A stretch of DNA of 58,444 nucleotides from Tieghemiomyces parasiticus (GCA_027575765.1 JANBPT010000191.1:1-58444), one strand, 5' to 3'; shown: positions 24,641 to 37,394, counted from the first letter of the stretch. Numbers and translations are program-made. The notes: generated by a model from the letters alone, not told the origin.

Positions 24641-27600
24641 GGCCGCGGGAAGAGGGTGGCCGGATACCGAAGAAGTGGAAGAGAGTGTAGATGGGGAGCG
24701 CGAGGTTAGAAAGTGGAGCTGGTAGATGGGAGAGCCGTCCGGTGGAATTGGCGCGGATAAAGGTCGGAGGGGCGGATGGTTTTCGAGTTAGCAATGTATC
24801 CCGGTGAAGGATGACTCCGTTGGGCAGGGTCCAAGAGAGGTCAAGGATATGGGGTCCTTGCTTCGTTAACTGGGGAAAGAAGGGCCAGGTAGTGTGCGGA
24901 GCTGTGGGAGCGTATCCATTGCCACCGTAGTAGCGGGGTCGGATGCTGAGGTCAACCGTAGGGCGGCCCTACCGCCCCGCGAGAGCCGCACCATTCGCCC
25001 ATCCCTAGACCTTCCCTGACCTACCTCCCACTTGCTCTCCTCCATTTACCATGGGGGGATTATCTGTAGGCCGGAAAATCGACGGGTACTACTAGAGAGC
25101 TGATGACACAGACCCATTCTTAACCGAGGCTCCCTCTCCCCGTCGCTACTTAGCTAATTGAACTAATCACCAAATGGGACGTAGGTTTGGAGGTTGTGAG
25201 GAGCGTTCGTGGCTGATTGAATGATTGAGGCTCACGGTTTATCTAGTTCAAGCCTTATCCTACCAGTAATATTTAATTCGTTGGGGAAAAGTATATAATG
25301 TCTATCAAGTTAAGTAATAGTTGGGAATATTGAACAAATATTATGTTAGGATGGGCAACGGTCACTTACGATCCCACTATGGCTGTACTTATCGGGTCAT
25401 CCGCGACGAACCCCCTTTCCTCCATCCTGTAAAGTAGGAAACGATCACGCTTATCTTGGGTTATTTTGGCGTAGAGTCCACCACGGTTTAGGGGTTCAGC
25501 GTGGACATCGACCTTGTGATTCGGTCTGTCATCCGGGACTTCTATATCGTGGGCATGGTGACCGGTGGACGTTGATGAGGGCGGTGCGGGTGGGACCGTA
25601 CCGCTGTCACACAACCTCCAACATAACGTATTTAGTCAAAGAGGCCAGAAGGGCGCTGACCGCGTTGAACTTCAACACAGGGGTGTCCTTTAGTAATAAC
25701 CTCGCCATAGCCAGGCGCTACACGGCCAGGTAATCTCGGCCATGAGCGTGTTGAATCCGCCTCTCCGTTTGACGGTTTAGATGTGAGTCCTTACTGTGCG
25801 GATGCCCGTTCCGTCGCGTCCGCCAGGGCCAGGTGGCCCCACTCTGTTTGGACGAAAGCCGGGCTATAACTCGCGGTGCTAATTGAAAAGGCGCTTCCCT
25901 AGTATAGCAGCATCAGGGTACCAGGTGTGGTCGTGGCGCCGGGTGATGACAGCATGGAGAGCAAAGGATGCACGCAGGGAGATATTAACTGTCACCGTAA
26001 TGACAAAGAGGACGATGCATAGCTCTATCTACGGTCGTAGGTGACCGTTAGTGTGCAAGGTGAAGCGGTATAGACAGGTCAGCTCGACAGCGAGCAGTTC
26101 GGGGAATACATGGGGCCGGGTACCGATATAGACAGTCCAGAGAAGCAACCCGGCCAAGGCCTAAACCACCCACGTCCACATGACCAGGTGCCCCAACCCC
26201 GGTCAACCGATGGCTTGGGGTACGAAGTAGCCCAGGAGGCATTGGAAACAGTGGCAGTATAGACAGAGGGTGGTTACCACCCACCCCAACCCGCTGGGTT
26301 TACGATGCGTAGGGTATTAGGATCGAAAGCACTAAGGAGGGGAGCGTAAGGTAAGGTTAGTGAGGGCCTTCTGAAACGCATACCATCCCCTGTCTTCCGG
26401 TTGAATTCTGACATTGAGGAAGAGCTAGGGAGGGGGTAGAAAGCAGTGGCCCAGAGTAGATCGAGGGGCCAGAGTGTCACCTAAGCGTAAAAGACGAATG
26501 CCATCGACAGGCGGGATAATTCAGGGCAAGACCCTCCGCTAGCAATACTAGGTTGGGTCCTAATAACTCAGTGGACAGAAGTGAATAGAACCCAGTAGCA
26601 TGGTTGTTTCAACGGCCTCGTCGTAGCTAAGACGGGTTGGTTTTCCCGATCGTCAGGTGATGGACGACTGCAACAAAGGATTACTAGATTTAATAGTATG
26701 GTACAATCGTTTACATATGCAGCTCGTGCGGATAGATTGCGGAACCAAGTACGGCCCACTGCTCTGTGCTATCTAGCCTTTAACAACCAACCGTCGATGT
26801 CAGAGGCGTGATATGATCATGGGCACAATTAGAGCCCCCTAGGCAGTAGATTAAGAATATGTCCCGAATGATTATGGTACGTATTAAACGTACATGTGTG
26901 CACTGGTGCATGTGAGGGTGATTAAATTGGTATGTATCGTAATCGAACGCTTTCCGCACAATATACCTTGGTTGAGCGAATTCTGTCCACAGCAGACACC
27001 CCTAAGCCTAAGTGCATGTGCTGGCCTAAACGAGTGCCGGAAACGAAGATTATACGACGCATGTTTGAACCCATCCTACCGACATATCTCGTATATCAAA
27101 CGTTTCATCATCCTGCGGCTTACTTTACTCATCAGGCAATCCGTTCATCTCGATACCCTCGTACAGGCATTCCCAGGACTACCTTGCTGTGGGGGGGGCG
27201 ACCTTAATATCAGATCAGCTCTGTTTCCACTTGGTAATTCCGACCCAGTATTACTGTGTCACTGCCTCCCCCGTTCCTGATACCGGCTTCCGACAATATA
27301 CCGCCTAAACCACCTGGACATACACCAGAGTCGGAAAGGGGGAGAGCACAATAACCTCCGGAGGACCAAGTTTAGTTTGAGTCCAATCGGTACCATTTCC
27401 ATGTCGTAACCCTGTGGGCATTTCCCTGTCGGGCCTACTACCAACTACCTCCACTAGTCCTCGGTTGTAATTCTCCCTAAACAATGAGGACCTCTGGTGC
27501 CCCTAGCGATCGGTGTAATTTATCGAGCGCCTACATCGCCTACTATTTGAGACGCACTAGGCAGTGGCATCGCCCAGTTGACTGGCCAAACCCTCATTTA

Positions 27601-29811
27601 TTAAGCTGACCCTCACTACAGGCCATTTCCTATTCAACTGCCGACCTGGTGTGTTATTTTGTTTCTACGACTTCCAGCTCGCTAGCATCTTAATAGGTCT
27701 GGGGGAAAGGATGGTCATTCAGTCCTTAAAGACGTGGTCTTGAGCGCGGAGGGTGACTGGCAAAACTTACAAGTTTCAGCTTGGCTTACATTGGCCTTTT
27801 GCCTGTCATACTTAATAATCCTTGCCTACCTAGAAGGGGCTTCGCTTTACGTCCGTGCTGGCCGGTCCTCGCTGTGATCGCTATAGCCGTATATGATAAC
27901 CTCCTTGCCTATTCCAGCTGTTATCCTGTACATTAGCGCTCATCTTCTTTTGGTCGGATTTTATCGCGATGGCGAGGTTTGGGGATGTTGAGGTAGACTA
28001 GGCAATAGCGCCGATCCTGATGCGGTAGGCCCCTCTTTCCCTACCCCAATTTGCCTCTTTACAACGCCAGTTCTCAGCAGGTTGGGCTGGTTGAAGGCCT
28101 GTTATTGTAAGACAAGTAATAGTACCGATGGCCTAGATAGGAAATATTAGCCACGACCAACCAACGGACACAGTTGTACAAATGATGCCAGGTATAACCT
28201 GCGACGCTATGTTGGAAAGGTACCTATTTCAGAACATCGGGACCGAATAGTACGGACTAATTATAATCCTTATGTCGGGGAATATGTTTAACTTGCCCCA
28301 GAGTGGATATTGCTGGCCAAACGGTGACGGAATGTGGACCCTGCGGCCAGGATGAGCATGGACGATCATACCAACCCGGCGCTAACGATCGGCTGGAGAA
28401 AGAAAAAAGGGACACATCCTGGCCTCCTCGCCTCACCATTAGCTTCGCTACACACATGTTGCAGGTCCATCCCCTTCCTCTAGATATACGCATACCGCCA
28501 GTGTCTTCAACCGATTATACTTTGGCCAGAATTTAACCACCTTCTGACACAATACTACCAGATTAGGTCCAGCGATCATAGCATGCCACCGCCCACAATC
28601 AGCCACCGAGCGTGCAGGGTGACGACAGGCTTCGTATTTCCGAGACTCTTCGCCTTCTTATCTGAACTCTCATACAATTGTTTAGCCATAACAGGGGGGG
28701 GATGATCTACTTAACTTTCGCGCATAATGCTGCTTTGATCATAACATATATTTTGATACCTGGTCTGCCATCCTGGCACTGCTCCTGCTCGTCTACCTTC
28801 CAGGTTTGAAACCCGGCCGCGTATGATCGACTTTTTATGGTGTTTTTTTTTCCCGCTTGGCTGAGCTTTTAACCCCCCCCTTCTCGCATACCGGTCAGAA
28901 TCCTCGGGTGCGTGTCTATTTTGCTTGGATGTTGAGCTACAAACTCACACTTGTGCCGAGGTATTTACAACGCAAGATGACCTCCTTCTATTATTGGTGT
29001 GGACTGAGGCACAGATGATCCAAAGGGCTTTCACAGTCGAAGGCAGGTGAGCGATGCAGAGGTGTGTGTGTGTGCATGGCGCTCTTTCATCGATAGCCGA
29101 TCGATGTAGACTAAATGGTCACAAAGTATGTCTTCTCTTTCCCCCCATTAGCTACGGCGATGGCCTACTGTTGCTCGGCCTGCCTTTCGCTGCTCTGCCT
29201 GCCCGACTTTTAATTTTACTAGGGTAACAGATGTAGGCTTGAAGATCGCACCACCACCAAAGCGGGTTGGGGAGGGCAAAGCTGGCGGAAGGTGGGACGG
29301 TAAGGACATCCCATGTGTACCAAGTTCAGCTGGCCTGTCTTACGTGGACACTTACCTCTGGTATTTAAACAACCCCGGCCGTAACTACCAGAGATTCAGC
29401 AATTTGACCATACTTTGCCACCCTCCTTTCTTCCCCCCCTTCATAAGCCCTCCTCCCTCCCCTCCCTTGTCCCACTCTAAAGGATTCGTGCTCGCCCGGC
29501 TAGCACCGGACCGCCTGCCTGTGTTGGAATCCCCCAGCCCCTCTCCCCCGACCCCTGCACACCTGTCACAATTTACCGCAAATGACCACGCTCCCGCGCC
29601 AGCTAATTTGAATCTCAATTTCCCACCAACCCCTCGTTGTAATGTGCACGGCCACCGTCCTATCCTTATAGTTGTTAATTTATTACTTTTGACTCTACTG
29701 CCTTTGATATCGACAGCCCTCTCACGTTCGCGTGCACATCGGAGTTGGTTGGTGCACGTACTGTACACCTAACCACTTTCACCGGAGTCCAGATACTGTG
29801 GCCTATTTTTG
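24641..29811. other. Gene-poor stretch of about 5 kb
   Basis: No supported gene. Open frames on both strands (for example 25366-25614 minus, 26894-27280 plus, 29239-29772 plus) are at chance lengths, mostly begin at non-ATG codons, and show no motif or codon bias. Pyrimidine-rich DNA from about 29400 leads into the TATA box of the short frame at 29977. No RNA gene, repeat family or transposase was seen. Confidence 0.55.
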
Positions 29812-29820
29812 TATAAAAGA
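29812..29820 (+). promoter_or_regulatory. TATA box before the short frame at 29977
   Basis: TATAAAAGA lies 157 bp before the ATG at 29977, followed by a C/T-rich leader. The spacing matches that of the secreted-protein genes in this window. Confidence 0.5.
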
Positions 29821-29976
29821 GGCCGAGCTGTTCGATTTTCCCTTATCCAACAGGCACGCACATCCCCCCCCCTCAGCCCCTTCAGCCATACCCACTCGTA
29901 CTTCTCTCCTCTATCGACTTGACCAACTTCGTGCCCACAACCCCCCCCCACCCCCTCCTACGCCCTGCTAGCCGCC

Positions 29977-30096
29977 ATGTATCTCACCAGCCACAAGAAC
30001 ATCAGTCCGGATTCGGACGGCAACCGTCCCGATAGCCCCGTCCTGCCTCCAGGTGACCCAATAATGGACTTGCCGCCGCCGCCGCCTACCTCGTAG
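29977..30096 (+). CDS. 39-residue Pro/Asp-rich frame; small protein or truncated gene
   Basis: ATG in a strong context (GCCGCC before it) begins a frame starting MYLTSHKNISPDSDGNRP and ending in a run of five prolines, Thr, Ser and TAG. Third positions are almost all C or G. The same frame continues past the TAG for 13 more C/G-biased codons (SVGYDLSANLAVS) to TGA at 30136-30138. With the upstream TATA box this looks like the intact 5' end of a gene whose body is missing, or a true micro-protein. No consensus GTAAGT donor is present. No family was recognised. Confidence 0.4.
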   Translation: MYLTSHKNISPDSDGNRPDSPVLPPGDPIMDLPPPPPTS

Positions 30097-30138
30097 AGCG
30101 TGGGATACGATCTGTCGGCCAACCTGGCCGTCAGCTGA

Positions 30139-30961
30139 CGCATCTTAGGTCCGGCCGACTACCCTTCCCCCCCCAATCTTCCCTTCCTTCCCCTATGGCC
30201 AGTAGCCTTCGGTGACTTTGGTCGCTTGCTAGCTAACCTAGCGAATCGTGTTTATAAACCTGTGTCGGGTAGTGAGTCTGAATGGATATATGAATTTGAA
30301 GTGCCGAAATAGGCCAGTGGTGGGATAGATGGAACATAGGTAGATGTCGAGACGTGCTGAGTAGCTCCATCCAGCGTCCAATAGACGCAGTACTAGGGCT
30401 GAAGCTGTTAGCACCCCATAAGCTACTAAGTGGAACGCACTTAGAATGTGCAGCAGGCAGCGCACATCACAAAGCGACCTGATGGGATTATATTCGGTAC
30501 AAAGTTTATTACTACGGGGCAGAGCGAACAAATCTATCATCTGTCCGCTGGAGCCGTAGCGAGCCACGTGGAAGATAGTTAGGCTGATGAGCCAAGTCAC
30601 CGACATGGCTCGACCTGAGTCGAGAGGATGAGACCCAAGATTATGTAGGACAGGAAGTGGGCGAGAAGTACAACATGCAGAGCAGGTGTAACAATGACGG
30701 GTGGTGTGTTGGGGCCCTTAGGAAGGAAAAGTCCAGAGAGGAGGGGGGAGGGCGACGTAGCAGAATTATGACAAGAATACACGGCAGGGCAGATGGGAAG
30801 AGGAAGAGGACGAGATGACAAGTAGGACGACCTAAAGAGGAGAGAGTGATAAACATACACATGCGGGGTTGAAAGGGAAGGGGGGATTAGGGGGAGGGGC
30901 AGTGGCGAAAACAGGAGTGAGTGACCTGGGCACTAACCCGGCCATTACGCCACGCCCATGT
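30139..30961. other. Intergenic stretch, convergent 3' side of STS1
   Basis: No supported gene. A minus-strand frame at 30597-30860 is hydrophobic and lacks an ATG-driven coding signature. Poly-C and poly-G runs are present. Confidence 0.5.
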
Positions 30962-32050
30962 CTAGGACGTGGCCGAGAAGAGACGCGGGGCGGAGGTCTG
31001 GCCGCGCGGAGAACCAAAGGTGAGGTTCGCGGCAGCACCAACCGGGCCACCGAGAAGCCAGCCGAAGCACTGGGCAAAGGCGGTCAGGGCCGAGCTGAAG
31101 TATTGACCCTGGCTCTCGTGGACGTGCTGTTGAAGACCACGCCCCCACTCCTCGATAGTCTGCTGGCCATAGAGTTTGCCCTCGCTGAGCCGGACGGCGG
31201 CGGACCGAATCGCCTTCTGGTAGTAATTGGAGAGACTCTCCAGCAACTCGCTACGCAGCGCGTTGTGCTCGGTCGTGTCCCACACCGGAAGGTGTAGGGC
31301 AATCTCAGCGGCCTGCTGCAGGTACGCGAAGGTAGTGGTGGGGAACTCCTGTTCGCTGGTGAAGTGGTTCGCGTACTGGAGCAGAGAGTCGCGTAGTTCG
31401 TCCAGCTGGGGCCGCACGCGGTGGAAGGAGTAGCTGTCGGTGGCAGGCCCCCACTTGGTGTAGGGGAAGCTGTCGTACAGGGCCTTCCGCTGGGCCGCCA
31501 GGGCGGTGGTCACGGTCTGGAGGGTAGGCCGCGGAGCCAGGCCGGCCAGGTCGTCCTCCAGTTCCGGGTGGCGTTCCAGGAGCTTGCCAAACAGGCCTAC
31601 CAGCTGCTCCCGGTTGAGCGGCTCAAGGAGCTTGGCCAGAGGCAGTCGGTTGGGCGGACTGTCGTCTTCGTGGCGGGTCCGTTTGTGCTTGAAAGGAGTG
31701 GCGGGGGAGGCTGGTTGGGAGCGTTCGCGGTGGGCCGGGTTCTGTTGGCGCCGGGCGTGGGCCACGCGCTCCTTCCAAGGCTGCTTAGCAGTCCCGGTCT
31801 CAGAGAGGGTTCGGGCGCCGGGGGAGGGCGAGCGCGACATCATGTCGTCGTCCTCATCCTCATCAGGCTTGCGCTTCGTACCACGAATCATGGTGTCAGC
31901 AGGGCAGCCCAAGGGGCTAGCAACGAGGCTGGCGAAGGCGCCACAGTTGGCGAGGGATGCAGGGCTGTTGAAGGGGCTAAGCGGAGTGACGGTGCCGTCG
32001 AGGAGGGATGGGACACGGAGGCAGGGCGACTGTCCAACGAAATGAGCCAT
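30962..32050 (-). CDS. STS1: Sts1/Cut8 nuclear proteasome tethering factor
   Basis: An uninterrupted frame of 362 residues from ATG 32050; the longer frame upstream has no ATG. The N-terminal ~130 residues are disordered and Lys/Arg-rich, with nuclear-localisation-like clusters (KRKPDEDEDDD, KHKRTRHEDD). The conserved Cut8 region follows: LLEPLNREQLVGLFGKLLERHPELEDDLAGL, then PRPTLQTV, a helical SFPYTKWG...YSFHRVRPQLDELRDSLLQY segment and a second helical bundle near LPVWDTTEHNALRSELLESLSNYYQKA. Cut8 and Sts1 bind the 26S proteasome and concentrate it in the nucleus. The C-terminal ~60 residues after GLQQHVHESQGQY are less conserved. A second ATG at 31891 (MIRGTKRKPDED) is an alternative start. 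TATA-like DNA occurs about 80 bp upstream. Confidence 0.88.
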   Translation of the reverse strand: MAHFVGQSPCLRVPSLLDGTVTPLSPFNSPASLANCGAFASLVASPLGCPADTMIRGTKRKPDEDEDDDMMSRSPSPGARTLSETGTAKQPWKERVAHARRQQNPAHRERSQPASPATPFKHKRTRHEDDSPPNRLPLAKLLEPLNREQLVGLFGKLLERHPELEDDLAGLAPRPTLQTVTTALAAQRKALYDSFPYTKWGPATDSYSFHRVRPQLDELRDSLLQYANHFTSEQEFPTTTFAYLQQAAEIALHLPVWDTTEHNALRSELLESLSNYYQKAIRSAAVRLSEGKLYGQQTIEEWGRGLQQHVHESQGQYFSSALTAFAQCFGWLLGGPVGAAANLTFGSPRGQTSAPRLFSATS

Positions 32051-33809
32051 AGGAACTGGACCGAGACTGAGGATGCGCGGTGCGGCAGATGGCAATTGTG
32101 CGGAAGAGACGAGACAGATCGCCGACGAAAGATATAAAGGGAGGCAACTGGAAAGCAGCAAGAGGGGAACGATGATTAAGGGAGGCAGACCAATATAAAA
32201 GAGGGAAGATGGGAGGCGGTGCGGATGGTACCAGGGGAAAGGTCGAAGAACGAATGCGGTGCCGAGGGACAGCGTATAGTAGGTGGGTGTTGGACAGCAG
32301 ATAGGGCGGGTAGGGGTGCCAAGCGTGAGGATTGGTGGTTTAAGTGGGGAGAGGCCAGGTGGCGGCGGTAGAGGGAGCGCTTAAGGCCAAGGCCAGTGGC
32401 TGAAAAAAAAAAAGGAAAAAAGGGCGGCGGGGGGGGGGTTGACAGGTTATAATGGTCGAGTCAGACCAGCCATCAGGAGTGTGCGAAGTGGAGGGTGCGC
32501 CTCGGGCGTGCGGGTGGAGTAAATAACGCTGGTGGTTGTAGTCATGCGGAGAAGACCAGTGCGAAGAATTCGAGTGCTGAGAGGGCTAGAACCGTCGCGG
32601 AAGCAAATAGAAGGTAGAGGCCGCTCAAACTTACCAAGTGGAGAAGGGCGGGGCGGGACGAGGCCTTTAAGCACAACGCGCAGGGGTGGCGGAGAGGTCC
32701 CAAGACCAAGTGGTCACTTTAAGCGCCTCCAGGGGGGGCCAGATGGTCGGAGGACCAGGGCGTGCCCCGTAGCGGTGCTGGGACGTAAACAAGCGGAGGA
32801 CCACTCGACCGGGAAAGGTAGGCTGCGGAAGGCAGGGTGATGGATATGGCAGGAGCTGCGGTTGGCTCCCCCGTTCGGTCGCCCACACTTCTCTCATGGT
32901 GGAACCGGTGGTAAGTCGTACGGCCACAATCCACAGGGGATGGGGCGGAGTGGGTGCAAACAGACCAGATCCTTTTCGGGCGTTAACCACACACACACAC
33001 ACATACACACACGCGCGTACGCGCATCCGCTCCACTTGGAGCTGGCCAAGCACCCCCAGCTGACCGTCCCAGTGGGGCTGGGCTGACGGTGCCCTGCTCT
33101 CCTCCCCCGCCCCGCCCCCACCGGCTTTGCAACCCCGCCCGATGTGTGGGAGTGTGGATGAGGAGATCCGGGAATTGGCCGTGGGCAGGTGGGCTTGGTA
33201 GCGCCCCGCAAATTCCTATGGGCTTACCCCTGCTTCCCCCCTCACATGACGCGGCAGGAGAATGGGCGACGGACCCCAAGTATCACCGCGGCTGTGACTT
33301 TTCCCCAGCCTGGGTTACTTTGACGGGCCCTGCGAAGCATCCTCACCTTGTATCCTTCTAGCTGTTAACTGCCATATACACGTCAAAATACCCACCTCCC
33401 CCCTATCACTCCATCTCCCTGCCGTGACATAAAATTAGCCGTAGGACTCCTTGTCCCATAGAGGTTGAGTGATGTCGTCCGCACGCAGGGAAAGGCCATC
33501 AATTTATTTAACGTGAAACGTTGTCGCTGCCGACGATCGCTTCATGGGGGATGCAATTATACATAATGATAAAATAGATGAAGTCGCCAGCTGGATTGCT
33601 GGGCGAGTTGGGTGGAGCTAGCCAGACCCTATTAGGAAGACCGAGTACTGACAAACCCCCGCCGCTGGGGCCAAACCACGACGGGCAGGTTGCGTCTAAT
33701 CGGCCTTTGGCGGCGTGAACGGCCATCGACAGACTATGGGCCCTGCGTTCAAGTGGGTGTGGACTGGTGGTCTGCCCGTGGTGGATTTTTACTCCGCTTC
33801 AAACCGTCG
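32051..33809. other. Intergenic stretch between STS1 and KEX1
   Basis: No supported gene. It includes the TATA-like sequences for STS1 (about 32130 and 32194), an A-rich run at 32403-32419, and an AC microsatellite at 32988-33010. GC-rich frames on both strands at 32.9-33.3 kb overlap one another and show no motif. Confidence 0.5.
32988..33010. repeat. (AC)n microsatellite
   Basis: A run of AC units with one T interruption, followed by CG-rich alternation (ACGCGCGTACGCGC), a potential Z-DNA type alternating purine-pyrimidine tract. Confidence 0.85.
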
Positions 33810-35985
33810 CTAAGGAGGCGGCAGAGGCCGGTCCTCATCTTCCGAGGCCTCGGAAGCCGTAGCGTCGTCCAGTAGAAACTCATCGCGAGGATCAAACTGT
33901 TTCATGGCAATATCCTCGGGCTCGCCGGGTGACGGTCCGCTGAGGGTGAGTTCCGAGGCGCCACCAAATCCACCGAACGGGTCTGCGGCTTTATGACGCG
34001 CCGACGGACCGGCGGCCAGGCCCAGTTCCGCCTCCTGTTCGGGTAAGGGGTGGTATCGGTCCGATTGACCACCATCCACCCCGCCCGCCCGGTGCTTGCG
34101 CCGGTAAATCACGTAGCCGACCAGGGCGATAAGCATAAAGGTCACTATGATGGTCCCGAATCTGGTGGGAGGGGGTTGGGTTATAGAGTAGGGAGTATAT
34201 GGAGGGGGGTAGGGGTTAACATGGGGGGGGAGGGTCGAGAGTCAGGTAACAGTTGGAAGAAGCCTTTTGGTTGGACAGCATTATGCACACCATTCAAACA
34301 AAGACCTGGCTAATCGCTCGACCTAGACTGTCCGCCGAAGCCGCCATTCGAAGCCACAGTTGGCCAATTACCCCTGACTACTTACACCATACCAGCCCGG
34401 CGGGCGAAGGGTAATTCAGCGTCATCCATATCGTAGTCGGAAAGGTCCTAGAAAGGAGGTCAGCGAGGGAGGGGTATGGTCAGACAGGTTACCAAAGCGC
34501 ATTAGTACACAGGGTGTGCAGGGCCGGTTGCTTCGCCCATAGCAAATCGTCACAGCCAAGGAACGCCTTCCTAATCCAACTTACATGAGGAAGGACCTGG
34601 GAACGGTAGGGTAGGGTGTCCAGATTCGACCGAGTGAGGCGGGCGAGGAGGTCATACATCTCCTGTGGCTTATCTACGCCGGCCATATGGCTCCCGTTGG
34701 TCAGACGCACGTAGGTGAGGTTACGCTCGGACTGGTACCACCCGACGTCGCGGCCGTTGATCTGCCAGACACGCGGGACTTGGTGGCTGAACCCGCGGTG
34801 GCCGTTCCACCGGAGCTGACGGATCACGGCCTCAGCGCCCAAATGGTTACAGAGGATATCTAGATCACCGTGGACCAGCATAATTGGCAATCGAGCCAGG
34901 AGGTCCGGCAAAAAGGTCACGGTGGGCAGGTCAACGGTGTGTTTGAGATATTTTTGAACCCGCTGGCTGCATTCTATCCAGTCCCCCCACTGCTGGCGGT
35001 CGACGTGAAGGGCCTTCCAGACGGACGCCTGGCGGAAGTAGTCGGTGAAGACGTGGATTTCCGGAGGCCAATTCATGCCACAGTCCGGGTACGGGTCGAC
35101 GAGGAGATAGTTGTACGTGTTAAGGCACTGGCCGGGGGCCGGGGCAGATAGTAGGGCGAAGGAGTTGATGGCTGATTCGCACACCGAGTTGCGGATGCGT
35201 GGGGTGTCGTGGGCGTAGGCCCGCTCGCACACATCCATCTGCGCGCGAAACTTGGCATCAGCCGCCGGATTGAGCAGTCCTTTAGCGTGGGCGAAGTCGT
35301 AGACAGCGGGGTACTGGGCCGCCGGATCGAGCCACCCGCTACCAATGAGCAAGCCCTTTAGTGGGACGGCCACCTCAGAGGAGGCACTGTCCTCAGCAGG
35401 GGCCACATGGGCATGCGACTCGAGGAGGTCCCGGCGACGCAGAATCTCGCGCGCAATGTAAGGAATATACACGCCGGCTTGGCTCTCGCCGGCCAAATAC
35501 GTGTCGAACGGCCGCAGCTCCGGGAAGTGAGTGTAGAACCCGTCTAGAAACGTTAAAAACGTAGTGGCGGCATCAGCGTAGCTCGTATCCATTTGGGCGT
35601 CGGGGGCAGCGGAGTAGCCCGTACCGAGGGGTTGGTCTACGTAGAGCATGACGGCCTGGCGGGTGAAGGCCCACTCGCGGCGTACCGCGCGGCGGTCCAG
35701 CGTGAGGTGGAAGGGCCCGTTCTCGAGGAACACGCCGTCCATACTGGTGCACCCCGGTCCGCCGTTAAACCAAATCACCAGTTTGCGGTTTGGGTCCGCC
35801 GCATTGCTGAGGTCTGGTACCAGCGTGGTGTTGTGCATCAGCCAAAAGAACATCTGCCCCTGGCCGTCCTCGGTCACAGGCACCTGGCCCGCGTACTGCT
35901 CCAAATCGGGCGTGTCCGACGTCGTCCAAGGCACATTGGTGACACGGAACTCTTCGGCCGCGGGATTACGGAACACTTTTGACAT
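33810..35985 (-). CDS. KEX1: KEX1-type serine carboxypeptidase (carboxypeptidase D)
   Basis: Three exons, 35985-34585, 34447-34386 and 34161-33810, give 604 residues; both introns have GTAAGT donors and the phases close. The peptidase S10 domain shows NGGPGCTSMDG, LYVDQPLGTGYS, catalytic Ser168 in GESQAG, catalytic Asp in HGDLDILCNHLGAE, and catalytic His in NGSHMAGVDKP. After an Asp/Glu-rich linker, exon 3 supplies one membrane helix (GTIIVTFMLIALVGYVIY) and an acidic cytosolic tail, the KEX1 layout. KEX1 trims C-terminal Lys/Arg from Kex2-cleaved propeptides in the late Golgi. Oddities: no signal peptide precedes the catalytic domain in this model, and Gln replaces the usual Tyr in GESYAG. 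An upstream exon with the signal sequence is likely but was not found. Confidence 0.92.
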
Positions 35986-37247
35986 GGCGCGTCTAAGTGG
36001 GGAGGGCGGTCAGCTAGGTAACCGGGGGGCGAGCTGATAGACTAGTGAGTTTGGAGATGTGCTCCGGGGCGGTAGCTGCCGATAGCATCAATGGCGGAGA
36101 TTCGGGGTGGGTAGTAGGTGTTGGTACAAGACAAAAGGGGCGACCGTTTGTCGTATACTAATAGAGTGGTTTGGAGCGAAGGACTCTTGCTGAGCAGTCG
36201 TGCCAAGGCCTTGGAGAGGGACGTGGGCAGCCGACGCAGGGAAGCCTCCTCACCCTCCCGCCCCAGCGAGCGTCGACTGGTGTGACCACAGGCGCAGGAG
36301 AGTCTATTATCAGTGAAGGGGGATTTATGGAGGGGGGCTGATTGTTGATGGCCGTCGGCTCAACTCCCTCTCGCGCTCTATAGTTTCCTTGTGGACAGCA
36401 GAGCCCGTTGCGTTACTGCCCTCTAGTATATCAAGCGGTCGCTGTCGCCGGTCACCAGAAAGGGCGTGCATCCGTTTGGCAAGCATCCTAATATGATGAG
36501 GGGGGGGTGATGTGAGATGATCCCTTCCCCTCGTCAGTGACAATCCGGGAAAAGTGAAGATTAGTAGAGCAGCCGCAACCATGACCCGTGGTCAACCTAT
36601 CGAGTGAGAGGCACATCACCCCCATATAATTTCCCTCAGGAAATCTACCTGCGGTTCACGCAGTGCTCCTAGGCAAAGAAAATGGTCCTGACTGCCAAAT
36701 AAGCCTGTAGCATGAGAGAAGAATGCCCTTCGACTAAGGTGGAGGACGGTGGCGAACAACCGAGCGTTTAGAGGTTCATGGCTGTACAGGTGCGCACTAG
36801 GCATTTCATTGGTGCAGCGACTTCGAATATTGGTCGGCTCTGCGCCTGCATCAACTCGACCATCACTGGATATATGTTTCTCAAAGATGCGATGCACAAT
36901 TGGATGTGAGTGAAACTCAGCCACAGCTCGATGAGTACCCGCAGAGCAGACCCAGCGTAGCTAACCGCCGAATATTCAAGCACCAACCGCTGCTACGGGA
37001 TCATCATCATCCATCGTCACGCTTTCCAACGAGTGGCTCAATAGGGCGTCAGGGGACCGGTTACCGGACATCAGGACCGATCTATCTTGCACTTCATCAG
37101 GATTGTCGCAGTCCCCGATAGGCATGGCCCTCACCATTGCATGCAAAGGAGGATGATGACCATATGGGCCACGGGGACCATACGATGGCGCTGGCGCCCC
37201 CTTATCGTTGAAGTCGGGGGCTCGGTGCAGTTGAAGGAGCCCAAGTG
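35986..37247. other. Intergenic stretch without a supported gene
   Basis: Upstream regions of KEX1 (minus) and of the first cysteine-rich gene (plus). A minus frame at 36325-36582 begins with ATG and a hydrophobic stretch (MVAAALLIFTFPGLSL), but no acceptable splice path to KEX1 was found. Confidence 0.45.
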
Positions 37248-37256
37248 CATAAAAAT
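37248..37256 (+). promoter_or_regulatory. TATA-like box of cysteine-rich paralog 1
   Basis: CATAAAAAT lies 147 bp before the ATG at 37395, at the spacing seen for the other paralogs. Confidence 0.45.
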
Positions 37257-37394
37257 CCGGCTGCAGGCACTGTCATCATGGCAGGCGCTACTCTATCTCA
37301 TCATATACATCACCTTTCTGTACTATCATCTGTCGCTAACGCAGTCCTAGCTAGCTTTACCTTGTACCGACCCATCTCTCAATCTCCTTTAACT

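Noticed and set aside
36325..36582. Hydrophobic start (MVAAALLIFTFPGLSL) as the missing KEX1 signal exon
   Set aside because: No consensus donor follows the hydrophobic segment, and the distance to the KEX1 exon is about 340 bp with no supporting phase match.
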